From Candidatus Saccharibacteria bacterium oral taxon 488 (GTDB taxonomy: Bacteria > Patescibacteriota > Saccharimonadia > Saccharimonadales > Saccharimonadaceae): a DNA stretch of 64,000 nt. The notes under the pieces are model-generated. The model saw only the letters and a list, made by a program, of their open reading frames with translations, was not told the origin of the DNA and ran no database searches. The DNA lies in contig CP039999.1 in the NCBI GenBank assembly GCA_013099195.1, positions 310,001 to 374,000 on the forward strand, read 5' to 3'. Both the position numbers and the translations under genes were made by a program. Positions 51,603 to 63,562 of this stretch are shown one piece after another; the first letter of the stretch is position 1; every line of letters begins with the position of its first letter.

Positions 51603-53390
51603 ATGATAGCCGACATTCACATCACCGAGAAGAGTTTTGGCGACAAGACGTTGATGCGCGACGTCAAGTTCAGCGTGGATGATGGCGAAAAGGTCGGTGT
51701 GGTCGGTCGTAATGGTGTTGGCAAGTCGACGTTGTTTGGTATCTTGGCTGGTACGGACGCTGATTACACTGGTGAGGTGATTTTTCGGCGCGGCATCACC
51801 GTGGCCAATACCGCGCAGGAACATCACGGCTTGGGCGATCAGACGGTGCTTGCCTACATTCTGGCGGGGCTGCCAGAATATTCTAAATTAAAGAAAATTA
51901 TCGATGAGTATCCCGAGACCATGGGCGATAATATGCGTAAGATTGAGGAGTATACGCAGGCGCTGGAGCGATTTGACCAGAAAGGGTTTTACCAGATTGA
52001 GGAGAAGATTGAGAGGGAGCTCGATAATTTCCAGCTGAATGGGTGCGGCGAGCGGCCGCTTGGTTCCCTGTCGGGCGGTCAGAAGCGGCTGGTGGAGATT
52101 GTGAAGATTATGCACTCGGGGGCGCATTTGGCGCTGATTGACGAGCCGACCAATCACATGGATTATGTGGCCAAGCAGCAGTTTATCGACTGGATGAGCT
52201 CGCAGCCGCGCCAGGCCATGCTGATCATCACCCACGACCGCGATGTGCTGGGTCGGGTAGATCGAATTGTCGAACTTAAAGACGGCCAAGCGGTCAGTTA
52301 CCGCGGTAATTATGACGCTTACCTCAAACAGAACGCTCAGGCGACGGCGGCGGGTATGAATAATTTTGAGCAGGTTGAGAAGCGGATGACTAACCTTCGG
52401 CAAAAGGTGCTGGACTATCAGCGGCTGAAGGAAAAGTCGCGAAACCCCGGCACCATCCAAAAGTTCAAGCGGCTGGAAAATGAAGCGCGGGCCGAGCTGG
52501 CGGAATTATCAGAGATGGATAAGCCGACCTTTTGGATCGACAAGGAGTCGGCTGGGCAGCTTGATTATAAATCGGCTGAGCGCTACGGCAAGTTCAAGGC
52601 GCGCAATATTCGGCTATCAATGAAGGATGCGGCCAGCCGCAGCCAGCACGTGCTAGTGCGGGTTGAGGATGCGGCGGTTGGCGTTGGCGAAAGGATATTG
52701 TTTGAGGGCGTGAATATTGATCTGCGCGAGGGCGAGGCGGTAGAGCTGCGCGGCCGTAATGGCGCCGGCAAGACGACGCTGATTCGGATGTTGTTAAATA
52801 GTAGGGCGGCAGCCGCTCCACCGTCCTCCGCCAGAGCACACTCTTCGCTCAAATCTCCACTGGAGATTCTTTGCGAGCGTTCGGCTGAAACGTCCGCTAC
52901 TCGCGAACGTTTCACAGTCTCTGGCGGAGGAGGTGTTGCGCCTGCTGCCCCTGTCCTCTACTCCGGCAACCTCTTCCTCGATCCGCAGGTACGGGTGGGT
53001 GTGTATGATGAGCAAGAGATTGATGAGCGGTATTTGGTAGATCCTTTGGAGGCGGCGATTGAGAAATTGTACCTTAGCCGCGACCTGCCGATTTCTGATA
53101 CGAAAATTCGCCAATTGCTAGCTGATTATCTGTTCACCGAAGCGGATCGGATGACACCGCTTGAGCGCCTGTCGGGCGGCCAGAAAGCTCGCTTTCAGAT
53201 CATTGCTATGCTGGCGAATGACCCGCAGCTGCTGATTTTGGATGAGCCAACCAACCACCTTGATTTGCCGAGCATCGAGGAATTAGAAACGGCACTGGCG
53301 AAATATTCTGGTGCCATCCTCTACGTCAGCCACGACAATTATTTCCGTCAAGCAATTGGCGGCGAGGTCGTACAAATCGGCGCAGCATAA
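51603..53390 (+). CDS. ABC-F ATPase with in-frame insert
   Basis: Soluble tandem ABC protein acting on the ribosome. Domain 1: Walker A GRNGVGKS, signature LSGGQKRLVE, DEPTNHMD. A linker helix pair follows (about 250-320). Domain 2: Walker A GRNGAGKT (about 384), signature LSGGQKARFQ, DEPTNHLD. A ~55-residue Ala/Ser/Pro-rich insert (about 399-455) interrupts domain 2 between Walker A and the usual Q-loop and coincides with long inverted repeats. Both ATP sites look complete, so the insert is probably tolerated as a surface loop. Confidence 0.93.
   Translation: MIADIHITEKSFGDKTLMRDVKFSVDDGEKVGVVGRNGVGKSTLFGILAGTDADYTGEVIFRRGITVANTAQEHHGLGDQTVLAYILAGLPEYSKLKKIIDEYPETMGDNMRKIEEYTQALERFDQKGFYQIEEKIERELDNFQLNGCGERPLGSLSGGQKRLVEIVKIMHSGAHLALIDEPTNHMDYVAKQQFIDWMSSQPRQAMLIITHDRDVLGRVDRIVELKDGQAVSYRGNYDAYLKQNAQATAAGMNNFEQVEKRMTNLRQKVLDYQRLKEKSRNPGTIQKFKRLENEARAELAELSEMDKPTFWIDKESAGQLDYKSAERYGKFKARNIRLSMKDAASRSQHVLVRVEDAAVGVGERILFEGVNIDLREGEAVELRGRNGAGKTTLIRMLLNSRAAAAPPSSARAHSSLKSPLEILCERSAETSATRERFTVSGGGGVAPAAPVLYSGNLFLDPQVRVGVYDEQEIDERYLVDPLEAAIEKLYLSRDLPISDTKIRQLLADYLFTEADRMTPLERLSGGQKARFQIIAMLANDPQLLILDEPTNHLDLPSIEELETALAKYSGAILYVSHDNYFRQAIGGEVVQIGAA
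52824..52931 (+). repeat. Palindromic in-frame insert in ABC-F gene
   Basis: Outer arms TCCTCCGCCAGAG / CTCTGGCGGAGGA are 13-bp perfect (52824-52836 and 52919-52931). Inside are AATCTCCA/TGGAGATT (52852-52868) and TGAAACGT/ACGTTTCA (52886-52914). The translated segment has low complexity. Confidence 0.75.
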
Positions 53391-53403
53391 GGAGTGCGCT
53401 AAT

Positions 53404-53439
53404 GAAAAACCTGCTGCCAGTAAGGTTCCAAGCAGCAGG
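53404..53439 (-). terminator. Intrinsic terminator of glutaredoxin gene
   Basis: CCTGCTGC/GCAGCAGG stem (53410-53439) followed on the minus strand by TTTTT. A plus-strand ORF across it is a shadow. Confidence 0.75.
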
Positions 53440-53463
53440 CATTGATACGCAAATTAGCGATAT

Positions 53464-53751
53464 CTACTCGCTCATCAAACCATTCTTCTTCAGCGCATCC
53501 TGTAGTTTCGGCCGATCGAAGCCAAGGATGACCTCACCGCAGATATCGGTTACCGGTACGCCCTGGAAATTGCCGCCATTCTTGCTGAGCAATTCTTCCT
53601 TGGCGCTTGGATCAGCCTCGATGTCCTTAGCGACAAAATCAATGCCGAGTTTTTTCAACCACTCCATCTCGGTGTGGCAGAATGCGCACCAGCTGGTGCT
53701 ATAGACGGTGACTTTAGCGTCTTGGTGATTGGCCGTGTTATCTTCGCTCAT
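53464..53751 (-). CDS. Glutaredoxin-like redox protein
   Basis: 95 residues with the redox motif CAFC near residue 18-21, a glutaredoxin cis-Pro region GVPVTDI and the C-terminal GFDRPKLQDAL helix. It reduces disulfides, perhaps supplying electrons for folding or repair. AAGGAGGG 6 nt before the ATG and a TATAAT well upstream show a normal leadered mRNA. Confidence 0.9.
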   Translation of the reverse strand: MSEDNTANHQDAKVTVYSTSWCAFCHTEMEWLKKLGIDFVAKDIEADPSAKEELLSKNGGNFQGVPVTDICGEVILGFDRPKLQDALKKNGLMSE

Positions 53752-53814
53752 AACTTCCCTCCTTATGGCTTTTCTCTATTATAGCATAAGCATCGGCACC
53801 TCGGCAATGCTACC

Positions 53815-54051
53815 CTAGTCTCGGGACGCCCGACTCGTTAAGTGCCAGCCATCGCATCCTCGGCAATAATACACGGCTAACTCCAGCTCTGGCGATACGA
53901 GTTCCTGCGTATCAGCCGCTCGCCTGGCGATCTGCTCGGTGGCAAAGCGACGCTTGCGCCGGCAGGCGTCGTGATCGGTAGCTGTTAGCGTCGGCTTGAC
54001 GAACGTTCGGGCCGATTTTGGTTGGTTTTTCGGGTAATTTCGCCGTGGCAT
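53815..54051 (-). CDS. Small basic zinc-ribbon-like protein
   Basis: 78 residues. Central CRRKRRFATEQIARRAAD helix and C-terminal YYCRGCDGWHLT with a CxxC-x2-H set that could bind zinc. Probably nucleic-acid binding; no named family. TATACT 9 nt before the ATG; divergent from atpI. Confidence 0.65.
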   Translation of the reverse strand: MPRRNYPKNQPKSARTFVKPTLTATDHDACRRKRRFATEQIARRAADTQELVSPELELAVYYCRGCDGWHLTSRASRD

Positions 54052-54075
54052 CTTGTCAAGAGTATAGCATGTTGC

Positions 54076-54081
54076 TATAGT
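54076..54081 (+). promoter_or_regulatory. -10 box of ATP synthase operon
   Basis: TATAGT ends 9 nt before ATG 54091 (atpI). Confidence 0.5.
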
Positions 54082-54090
54082 GACAGAGTA

Positions 54091-54363
54091 ATGGCTGAGA
54101 GACCAGATGTTGAGAATGGCGTGACGACAGCGACGGAAGTGGCGGCGGCTCGGGTTATTCTCGGGACGATCGGCGACACAACGTGGCGAATGTTTGTGCC
54201 GAGCATCGGCTGTACGCTGCTGGGTGTGTGGCTGGATAGCGTGTTTGGTTTGAAGCCGTGGCTGATGTTTGCTGGTGTGGTGCTTGGCTTTGTGGGCGCG
54301 TATCTACTGGTGAATAAGCAGCTGGGGCGCGTGAAACGAAAAAAGGAGCGTAAAAACATATGA
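54091..54363 (+). CDS. atpI: ATP synthase AtpI-like protein
   Basis: 90 residues with two membrane helices (about 30-50, 57-75), the usual layout of AtpI/assembly proteins at the start of atp operons. Start ATG 54091 excludes a longer upstream reading. Overlaps atpB by 4 nt. Confidence 0.78.
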   Translation: MAERPDVENGVTTATEVAAARVILGTIGDTTWRMFVPSIGCTLLGVWLDSVFGLKPWLMFAGVVLGFVGAYLLVNKQLGRVKRKKERKNI

Positions 54364-55193
54364 TGCAACGATTTGCCAGTGCCGGTCCGCACATTTCAGT
54401 CAAGGCTGATGAGGTAGCGAATGTTATGGGTGTGTCGATCACCAATTCGCACATGCTTGGCGCGCTGGGGCTGATCGTTTTGGTGTGGCTGATGTTTCGG
54501 ACGCGGGCGGCGGTGCTGGGCAAGAAAAAGCATACTTTCGCAACGAAGTTGGTTCACTGGACATTTGATGGGCTGTACAATACGGTTCGTCAAGTCATCC
54601 CGGACCAGACATGGGCGCGTCGAGTGGCGCCGCTGTGTATCACTATATTCTTTTTCGTGGTGGCGCAGTATTGGCTGGGACTGCTACCGATTGTCGGGCC
54701 GATCACCGTGGGGAGCCATGGTACGCCGCTGTTTCGTGGCGGCGTGGCCGACCTGAATATGACGTTTGGGCTGGCTATCGTGACGATTGTTGCAGCGCAG
54801 GTGTACGCCTTCAAATACCTTGGCTTTAGGGGTAATATGGGCCGCTACTTTGTTAATCCGCTGCGCGATCCGATCATGGCGTTTGTCGGCATTTTGGAGC
54901 TGGTGGCGGAGTTCTCGCGCCTGCTTGGTCTGAGCTTCCGTCTGTTTGGTAATGTGCTGGCGGGCGAGGTGCTGCTGATTATGATCGCCTTTTTGACGCA
55001 GTTTATTTCCCCGGCGGCGCTCCAGCCATTTTATCTGTTTGAGCTGTTCATCGGTGGTATTCAGGCGTACATTTTCTTTATGCTGTCAACAGTATTTATT
55101 TCACTGGGGCTGGCTCACCACGACACGCACGAGCCGACTGATCATGCTCATTCACCTGCTGATACGACGAAACTCGCGGCGGCGAATGATTAG
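54360..55193 (+). CDS. atpB: ATP synthase subunit a
   Basis: 277 residues, polytopic. The essential Arg helix is visible in LSFRLFGNVLAGEVLL. Part of the Fo proton channel together with subunit c. The N-terminal ~35 residues are unusually polar. His/Asp-rich C-terminus (HHDTHEPTDHAHSPAD). Confidence 0.96.
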   Translation: MMQRFASAGPHISVKADEVANVMGVSITNSHMLGALGLIVLVWLMFRTRAAVLGKKKHTFATKLVHWTFDGLYNTVRQVIPDQTWARRVAPLCITIFFFVVAQYWLGLLPIVGPITVGSHGTPLFRGGVADLNMTFGLAIVTIVAAQVYAFKYLGFRGNMGRYFVNPLRDPIMAFVGILELVAEFSRLLGLSFRLFGNVLAGEVLLIMIAFLTQFISPAALQPFYLFELFIGGIQAYIFFMLSTVFISLGLAHHDTHEPTDHAHSPADTTKLAAAND

Positions 55194-55225
55194 AAAAGTA
55201 AAGTATTAAATAAAGGAGAAATTAT

Positions 55226-55438
55226 ATGAAAGAATTAGCATTTGCACTCACCTACGCCATTCCGGCTGCGCTGGCAGCAATCGGCGCTGGTATCGTCGGC
55301 GCGGCAGCGATGAACGCGGCTGGCCGCAATCCAGAGAAAATTAACGATCTACGCACCATGATGATCCTCGGTATTTCGTTCATCGACGCCCTGGCGATTA
55401 TCGGTTTCGTGGCGGCTATCGTCGGCAAAGTTATGTAA
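55226..55438 (+). CDS. atpE: ATP synthase subunit c
   Basis: 70 residues, two-helix hairpin with polar loop RNPEKI and essential carboxylate Asp54 in SFIDALAIIGF. Asp rather than Glu and no extra sodium-ligand pattern fit proton coupling. AAAGGAGAA precedes the ATG. Confidence 0.96.
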   Translation: MKELAFALTYAIPAALAAIGAGIVGAAAMNAAGRNPEKINDLRTMMILGISFIDALAIIGFVAAIVGKVM

Positions 55439-55453
55439 TTTGAGGGGTAAATT

Positions 55454-56002
55454 GTGGAGAGAATTTTGACACAATTTGCGAGTGCCGAAGCGCACGCGGC
55501 CGAAAAGGCTGACTTATTCAGTTCGCTGGGTATTGACTGGAAGCTGCTGATGTTACAAACGGTGGCGTTCTTGATCTTGCTGGTGATTCTGCGCAAGTGG
55601 GTGTATCCGCCACTGGCAGCGATGCTCGACAAGCGCGAAAAAGACATGCGCACAGCCGAAAAGGCGGCGCAGTCGGCGCGCGACAACGCCGATAAAGCCG
55701 AAAAAATGACCAACGAGTTGATGCGAAAAGCTCGGGCGGAGGCCAGTGATATCGTGGCGGCAGCGCGCGAGGAGGCGGCCTCGGTCGTCGAGCAAGCCGC
55801 GGCCAAGGCGACTGCCAAGTCCGAGACCATCGTCAGTGCGGCACAGGCGGAAATTGCTAAGGAAGTTGAGCAGGCCAAGAAAGCATTGCACAATGAAACG
55901 CTGGAATTGGTGGCCGAGGCGACTGGCAAGGTTTTGCACGAGAAAGTTGATACTAAGACAGACGCCAAGCTGATCGCGACTGCGGTCAAGGAGGTTGCCT
56001 AG
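55454..56002 (+). CDS. atpF: ATP synthase subunit b
   Basis: 182 residues: membrane helix at about 28-48, then a long charged coiled coil. GTG start with GAGGGG upstream. Peripheral stalk linking Fo to F1. Length and layout are normal. Confidence 0.94.
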   Translation: MERILTQFASAEAHAAEKADLFSSLGIDWKLLMLQTVAFLILLVILRKWVYPPLAAMLDKREKDMRTAEKAAQSARDNADKAEKMTNELMRKARAEASDIVAAAREEAASVVEQAAAKATAKSETIVSAAQAEIAKEVEQAKKALHNETLELVAEATGKVLHEKVDTKTDAKLIATAVKEVA

Positions 56003-56004
56003 TC

Positions 56005-56541
56005 ATGGCGCGGACGCTTCGGCGAAAGTTGGCGCAGCATGCGGCCGAGCGGCTGCTGGCGGGTGACGCAGCAGTGATTGATGAATTAGCGGCGCTGATC
56101 GTGCATGAGCGGCGCGAGCGAGAGATTGATCTGTTGGTGCAGGATATCGAGGCGGAATTGGCCGAGCGTGGGACGGTTGTGGCGACGGTGGAGAGCGCGA
56201 CACCGCTGGACGTAGCGACAAAGGATGCAATTAAGAGGCTACTATCATCTAGTTCGGGTATGGAGTCGCTGGCATCTGTGGAGGGTCGCTCTGCAGCCCG
56301 AGCGTCCAGAAAGGACGCCCGGAGCGAAGCCCGCGTACCCGAAGCAGATGCCAGCGACCGCGCCGCTCAGCATGTCGAACTTCCTGATACGGAAGCCCCG
56401 AGCGACCGCATCGCTCAGGTGCGCCTGCGCGAAATCATCCGTTCCGAGTTGATCGGCGGGGTGAAAATTACCACGCCAACTCAAGTGATGGACGCGACAA
56501 TTGCCAAGAAATTAAACGATTTGCGGGCGAAGAAAATCTAG
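56005..56541 (+). CDS. atpH: ATP synthase subunit delta with in-frame insert
   Basis: 178 residues. The conserved parts are the N-terminal helical ~80 residues and the end with [20 protein letters not shown] and ELIGGVKI. Between them (about 83-142) lies a Glu/Ala/Ser/Arg-rich low-complexity insert matching the inverted repeats at 56253-56358. Without it the protein would be unusually short for this family. It starts 2 nt after the atpF stop. Confidence 0.88.
   Translation: MARTLRRKLAQHAAERLLAGDAAVIDELAALIVHERREREIDLLVQDIEAELAERGTVVATVESATPLDVATKDAIKRLLSSSSGMESLASVEGRSAARASRKDARSEARVPEADASDRAAQHVELPDTEAPSDRIAQVRLREIIRSELIGGVKITTPTQVMDATIAKKLNDLRAKKI
56253..56416 (+). repeat. Palindromic in-frame insert in atpH
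   Basis: GTCGCTGGCATCTG (56265-56278) and CAGATGCCAGCGAC (56345-56358) are 14-bp perfect arms. TTCGGGTA (56253-56260) pairs with TACCCGAA (56336-56343), interlocked with them. GCGTCC/GGACGC, TCGCTC/GAGCGA and a trailing GAGCGA/TCGCTC hairpin (56400-56416) add further stems. Confidence 0.78.
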
Positions 56542-56549
56542 GAGGAAAA

Positions 56550-58076
<1,527 letters not shown>

Positions 58077-58079
58077 TCC

Positions 58080-58957
58080 ATGCCGAGTACTCGTGCGCTG
58101 AAAAATCGCATTCGCTCGGTGGATTCGACCAAGCAGATCACCAAGGCGATGCAATTGGTGGCCGCCAGCAAGATGCGCCGCGCCCAAGAGGCGGACAAGG
58201 CCTCGGCCCCCTACACTATGGCAGCCGAGGAGCTGCTGAGCTACCTAGCCAGCCAAGGTGCGACTGACAATCACCCGCTGTTTAAGCGCCGCAAAATTAC
58301 CAAGCGCTTGATCATCGTCATCGCTAGCGACAAAGGTCTGGCTGGTGCGTATAACACCAATGTCCTGAAGAAATATCTGGAGCTGCTGAAGCGTGATGAT
58401 GAGCGTGGCATTGAAAACTTAACCTTGACGATTGGCCGCCGAGCTTCGCAATTTGCCTCGCGCCTGAAGGATACGAAGATTATCGGTACGTACGAGGATT
58501 TGCCAGATCAGCCGTCTGGACTCACCTTTCACACGATTTTGAATACCGCCATTAGCATGTTTGAGAATGGCGATGTTGACGCGGTGACGCTGGTGTATAC
58601 GCAGTTTGTCAATAGCATGGTGCAGACGGCGGAGCTGTCGCGCTTGCTGCCGGCAGGTACTAAAGCATTGATCGATCCAAGCGAGGTCTCGAATACGGTT
58701 TCTGATGCCAAGTACGAGCCGAGCATTCCGGAAGTGCTGGACGCCGTAGCGAATCGTTTGACGGGCGCGCGATTGCTGCAGGCGTTGCTGGACGCTCGCG
58801 CCTCAGAACATTCTATGCGGATGATGGCTATGAAGAATGCGACGGATAATGCGTCTGATCTGGTGGATGACTTGACGCTAGCGATGAACAAAGCCCGCCA
58901 AGGTGCAATTACCCAGGAGCTGGCGGAAATTTCCGGCGGCGTGGAGGCGATGGAACA

Positions 58958-58961
<4 letters not shown>
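58080..58961 (+). CDS. atpG: ATP synthase subunit gamma
   Basis: 293 residues. N-terminal KNRIRSVDSTKQITKAMQLVAASKMRRAQ and C-terminal SEHSMRMMAMKNATDNASDL helices of the rotor are conserved. Overlaps the next gene by 4 nt (ATGA). Confidence 0.97.
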
Positions 58962-60878
<1,917 letters not shown>

Positions 60879-60882
60879 CCTG

Positions 60883-61308
60883 ATGAATTTGAAGCTGGTA
60901 ACACTCGGTGGTGTCAAGCTGGATGAGGCGGTCTACTCGGTAACTATTCCGACGATTGACGGCGAAATTTCGGTACTGCCGAGTCACGAACCGCTGGTGA
61001 CGGTGGCTAAGGACGGCGTGATCACCGTGCGCTGGCGTCAAGAAGACCCCGACAATCAGTTGGAGTATTTCGCAATCTCCGGCGGCGTGGTGAAAATTGA
61101 TTATTCATCGGTGCAGATCCTGGTGGACGAGGCGGATCATGGCGACGACATCATCGAGGCGGAGACTCAGGCGGCCCTGGAGCGCGCTATCAAAGCCCGC
61201 GACGAAGCCGGCGACCAAGTCGAACGCGAGAAAGCCAAACAGCTCATTGACCGGCATATGGTGCGGCTGAAGGTAGCGGACTTGCATCGGCGCAAGCGAC
61301 GACGGTAG
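60883..61308 (+). CDS. atpC: ATP synthase subunit epsilon
   Basis: 141 residues: beta-sandwich with GEISVLPSHEPLVT and a C-terminal helical hairpin rich in Ala, Glu, Lys and Arg. Ends the operon. Confidence 0.95.
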   Translation: MNLKLVTLGGVKLDEAVYSVTIPTIDGEISVLPSHEPLVTVAKDGVITVRWRQEDPDNQLEYFAISGGVVKIDYSSVQILVDEADHGDDIIEAETQAALERAIKARDEAGDQVEREKAKQLIDRHMVRLKVADLHRRKRRR

Positions 61309-61383
61309 TAGATTGTTTACAGTGTCATTTTAGGCGCACGTTTGATTACGATGTGTCTTGCGGTCGGTTATGGGCGCTCAGTT

Positions 61384-62481
61384 TTATTGATCATCCAGTA
61401 ATTGGCGGACTTCGTCGGTGCTGGTGGTGTGCATCAATTGCTCGCGCAGTTCCTTGGCGCCGTCGAAGTCGCGGATGTAGATTTTGAAGAAGCGTTTGAG
61501 GGTTTCAAAGGGGCGGCCGAGGGTTGATTGATGGTGGTCGAAGAGGTCGAGGTGGTAATGTAGTAGATATATAAGCTCTGATTTAGTATTGTCGCTCCCG
61601 TCGTCGCCGTCTGCGACGGCACGTAGGTCACTAAACGCGGGTCCTGCTAGTCGGTCCGCCCCTTCTTCTGAAAAATCAGAGATTTGTTCAGAAGTGGGTG
61701 CTGCCCCGCCGACTATCACCCGCTTATCCTCGATCTCCGAAGACACTCCGCCTTTCCGAAAACAAAACGGATCGCTAAAAATCCCCCGCCCGATCATGAT
61801 GCCGTTGAGGCCTGGGTGGGCTCTAACTAATTCTTCGCCATGAGCGCGGTCGCGAATGTCACCGTTGATAGTCAGTAACGTTTGTGGGGCGATTTCGTCA
61901 CGTAGTTTGATGATGTCGTCGATGAGTTCGTAGTGCGCCGGGACTTTGCTCATTTCTTTCTTGGTGCGCAGGTGGACGGTTAGGTTGACAATATTTTGCT
62001 CAAGTAATGTCGTAAGCCATTCGCGCCATTCGTCAACATGCGTATAGCCCAGGCGTGTTTTGACGCTGACTGGTAATCCAGCAGTTTTAGCAGCGGCGAT
62101 GGCAGCAACTGCTACGTCGGGTCGGCGGATGAGCGCTGCGCCACCAGATTTGATGGCGGATTTGGCGGGGCAGCCCATGTTGATGTCGATACCGTCGAAG
62201 CCAAGCCTGGCACAATAGCCAGCAAATTGCTCCATGTCGCCCGGCTCACCGCCCCATATCTGGGCGACCAATGGATGCTCATCGTCGGTTTTGACCAGCC
62301 GCCCAGCGATGGCCTTGTCGCCAGCGTGTACCCAGCCGGTGGCATTGGCGAACTCGGTGAAAAACACGTCGGGCGCGCCCGCCTGCTTCACGACATGACG
62401 AAACACCACGTCGGTGATGGCTTCCATCGGCGCCAAGATGAAAAATGGCTGCGGTAGATTGTCCCAAAAGGTCATGTTCAC
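61384..62481 (-). CDS. tRNA-dihydrouridine synthase with in-frame insert
   Basis: 365 residues. FMN-dependent reductase of tRNA uridines: LAPMEAITDVVFR, INMGCPAKS, VSVKTRLGY, VHLRTK and the GIMIGRGIFSDPF end of the barrel. A ~60-residue insert (about 241-302, GGVSSEIEDK to TKSE) follows the barrel and matches inverted repeats, before the helical domain resumes with ELIYLLHYHLDLF. GTG 62481 overlaps the Fic stop by 4 nt. Confidence 0.9.
   Translation of the reverse strand: MNMTFWDNLPQPFFILAPMEAITDVVFRHVVKQAGAPDVFFTEFANATGWVHAGDKAIAGRLVKTDDEHPLVAQIWGGEPGDMEQFAGYCARLGFDGIDINMGCPAKSAIKSGGAALIRRPDVAVAAIAAAKTAGLPVSVKTRLGYTHVDEWREWLTTLLEQNIVNLTVHLRTKKEMSKVPAHYELIDDIIKLRDEIAPQTLLTINGDIRDRAHGEELVRAHPGLNGIMIGRGIFSDPFCFRKGGVSSEIEDKRVIVGGAAPTSEQISDFSEEGADRLAGPAFSDLRAVADGDDGSDNTKSELIYLLHYHLDLFDHHQSTLGRPFETLKRFFKIYIRDFDGAKELREQLMHTTSTDEVRQLLDDQ
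61576..61723 (-). repeat. Palindromic in-frame insert in dus gene
   Basis: Nested arms GCGGGT/ACCCGC (61637-61642, 61718-61723), TAGTCGG/CCGACTA (61648-61654, 61709-61715) and CTTCTGAA/TTCAGAAG (61665-61672, 61687-61694). CTCTGATTT (61576-61584) also pairs with 61673-61681. GCCGTC/GACGGC forms a separate hairpin (61606-61620). Confidence 0.75.
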
Positions 62482-63398
62482 GTCACCAGTCCTTTGCTAA
62501 ACAATATACTTTCCGCGATAAATAGACGCAGCGCCTCTAGCTCGCCGCAAACCTGCGCTCGCTCCAGATAGGTATAGTACGCTCGCTTGCGCTCTTTGGT
62601 GACGAGGGGCGGCACCAGTCCCAATTGCAGGGCCTGAACGAAGAGCAAGAGTCGCCCGGTGCGACCGTTGCCATCGCTAAATGGATGGATTTTTTCAAAT
62701 GTTGCATGAGTACGGGCGAGCCATTCAATTGGCTCTGTTTTGGGCAATCTGTTCATTTCGTCAATACATTCCGACATCGCTTCAGTGATGCGCAGATGGT
62801 TTACTGTTGTGACGCGGCTACCCATGATGCGCACACCGTGCCGGCGGTAGAGTCCGGCGTCAGACACCAGCGTATTCATTAGTCGGACGTGCGTTTGCAA
62901 GATCAGCTCTTCGCTCCACGTAAAATGTGCCCCTTCTTTGTGTAAGGTATCCAGTAGAAAGTAGAGCGCAGTGCGGTGGTTACGGGCCTCTATCTGTTCG
63001 CGCGCTGTCTTGTTGGCGAGGACGCGATTATCATCGTTCAGCACCTCTGCGACGTCTGCTAGGGTCATTGTGCTACCCTCGATCGTGTTCGTGTGGTAGG
63101 TCAAGTGGAGCGTCAGGATGTCAAGTAGTTCTTGATTCGCCAGGAGTGTCCGGATCGTCATGCGGCTGGCCTGGGCGGCACGTTCAGTAGCGAGGCGCTT
63201 CGCCTCGTCGATGGTGTCCTGCCCGATCATCTCTTGATGTAATAGCCGAATATTCGCCAGGTTTTTGGCACGCGGCGACATGTGTTGGTGTACCCAGGCG
63301 TTGAGTGTACGCACCGGCACATCTAAGCGACGCGCTAGTTGTTCTTGGGTGAGGCCTGTCCGCATCAGAATTTCTTGGAGTAATTGCGCAGCATTCAT
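62478..63398 (-). CDS. HTH-Fic protein, class II-like
   Basis: 306 residues. An XRE-type helix-turn-helix (about 8-40, GLTQEQLARRLDVPVRTLNAWV) precedes a Fic domain with the full active site HPFSDGNGRTGR (238-249). An inhibitory helix motif T-x3-E-G (103-108) lies N-terminal to it, as in class II Fic enzymes that block AMP transfer until relieved. It probably AMPylates a protein and controls its own promoter, which holds a perfect palindrome (63414-63429). Start ATG 63398 is leaderless. Confidence 0.9.
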   Translation of the reverse strand: MNAAQLLQEILMRTGLTQEQLARRLDVPVRTLNAWVHQHMSPRAKNLANIRLLHQEMIGQDTIDEAKRLATERAAQASRMTIRTLLANQELLDILTLHLTYHTNTIEGSTMTLADVAEVLNDDNRVLANKTAREQIEARNHRTALYFLLDTLHKEGAHFTWSEELILQTHVRLMNTLVSDAGLYRRHGVRIMGSRVTTVNHLRITEAMSECIDEMNRLPKTEPIEWLARTHATFEKIHPFSDGNGRTGRLLLFVQALQLGLVPPLVTKERKRAYYTYLERAQVCGELEALRLFIAESILFSKGLVT

Positions 63399-63404
63399 GT
63401 CGTG

Positions 63405-63434
63405 ATATTACCAAAACATCATGATGTTTGTCAA
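63405..63434 (-). promoter_or_regulatory. Fic promoter with embedded palindrome
   Basis: -35 TTGACA (63429-63434), 18 bp spacer, -10 TAATAT (63405-63410) ending 6 nt before the ATG. The spacer is the perfect 16-bp palindrome AAACATCATGATGTTT (63414-63429), with a related half-site just upstream. An HTH repressor would block the promoter here. Confidence 0.75.
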
Positions 63435-63538
63435 ATAGCACGATGTTTGCTAGGAGTCTGATGGTATGGTAGCGAGGGTTTTTGGATGTACAAGTGGCTA
63501 CCCCTGCCCGACAATCATCCCCCCAAAAAAGGTGAAAT

Positions 63539-63562
63539 CCCCGCGTCAATGATGACGCGGGG
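63539..63562 (-). terminator. Strong hairpin, possible terminator of RNA locus
   Basis: 10-bp perfect stem CCCCGCGTCA/TGACGCGGGG with 4-nt loop. On the minus strand TTTTTT follows 8 nt later (63525-63530). Confidence 0.5.

Noticed and set aside
53402-53704. Plus-strand ORF after the ABC-F gene
   Set aside because: It crosses the glutaredoxin terminator and is antisense to that gene.
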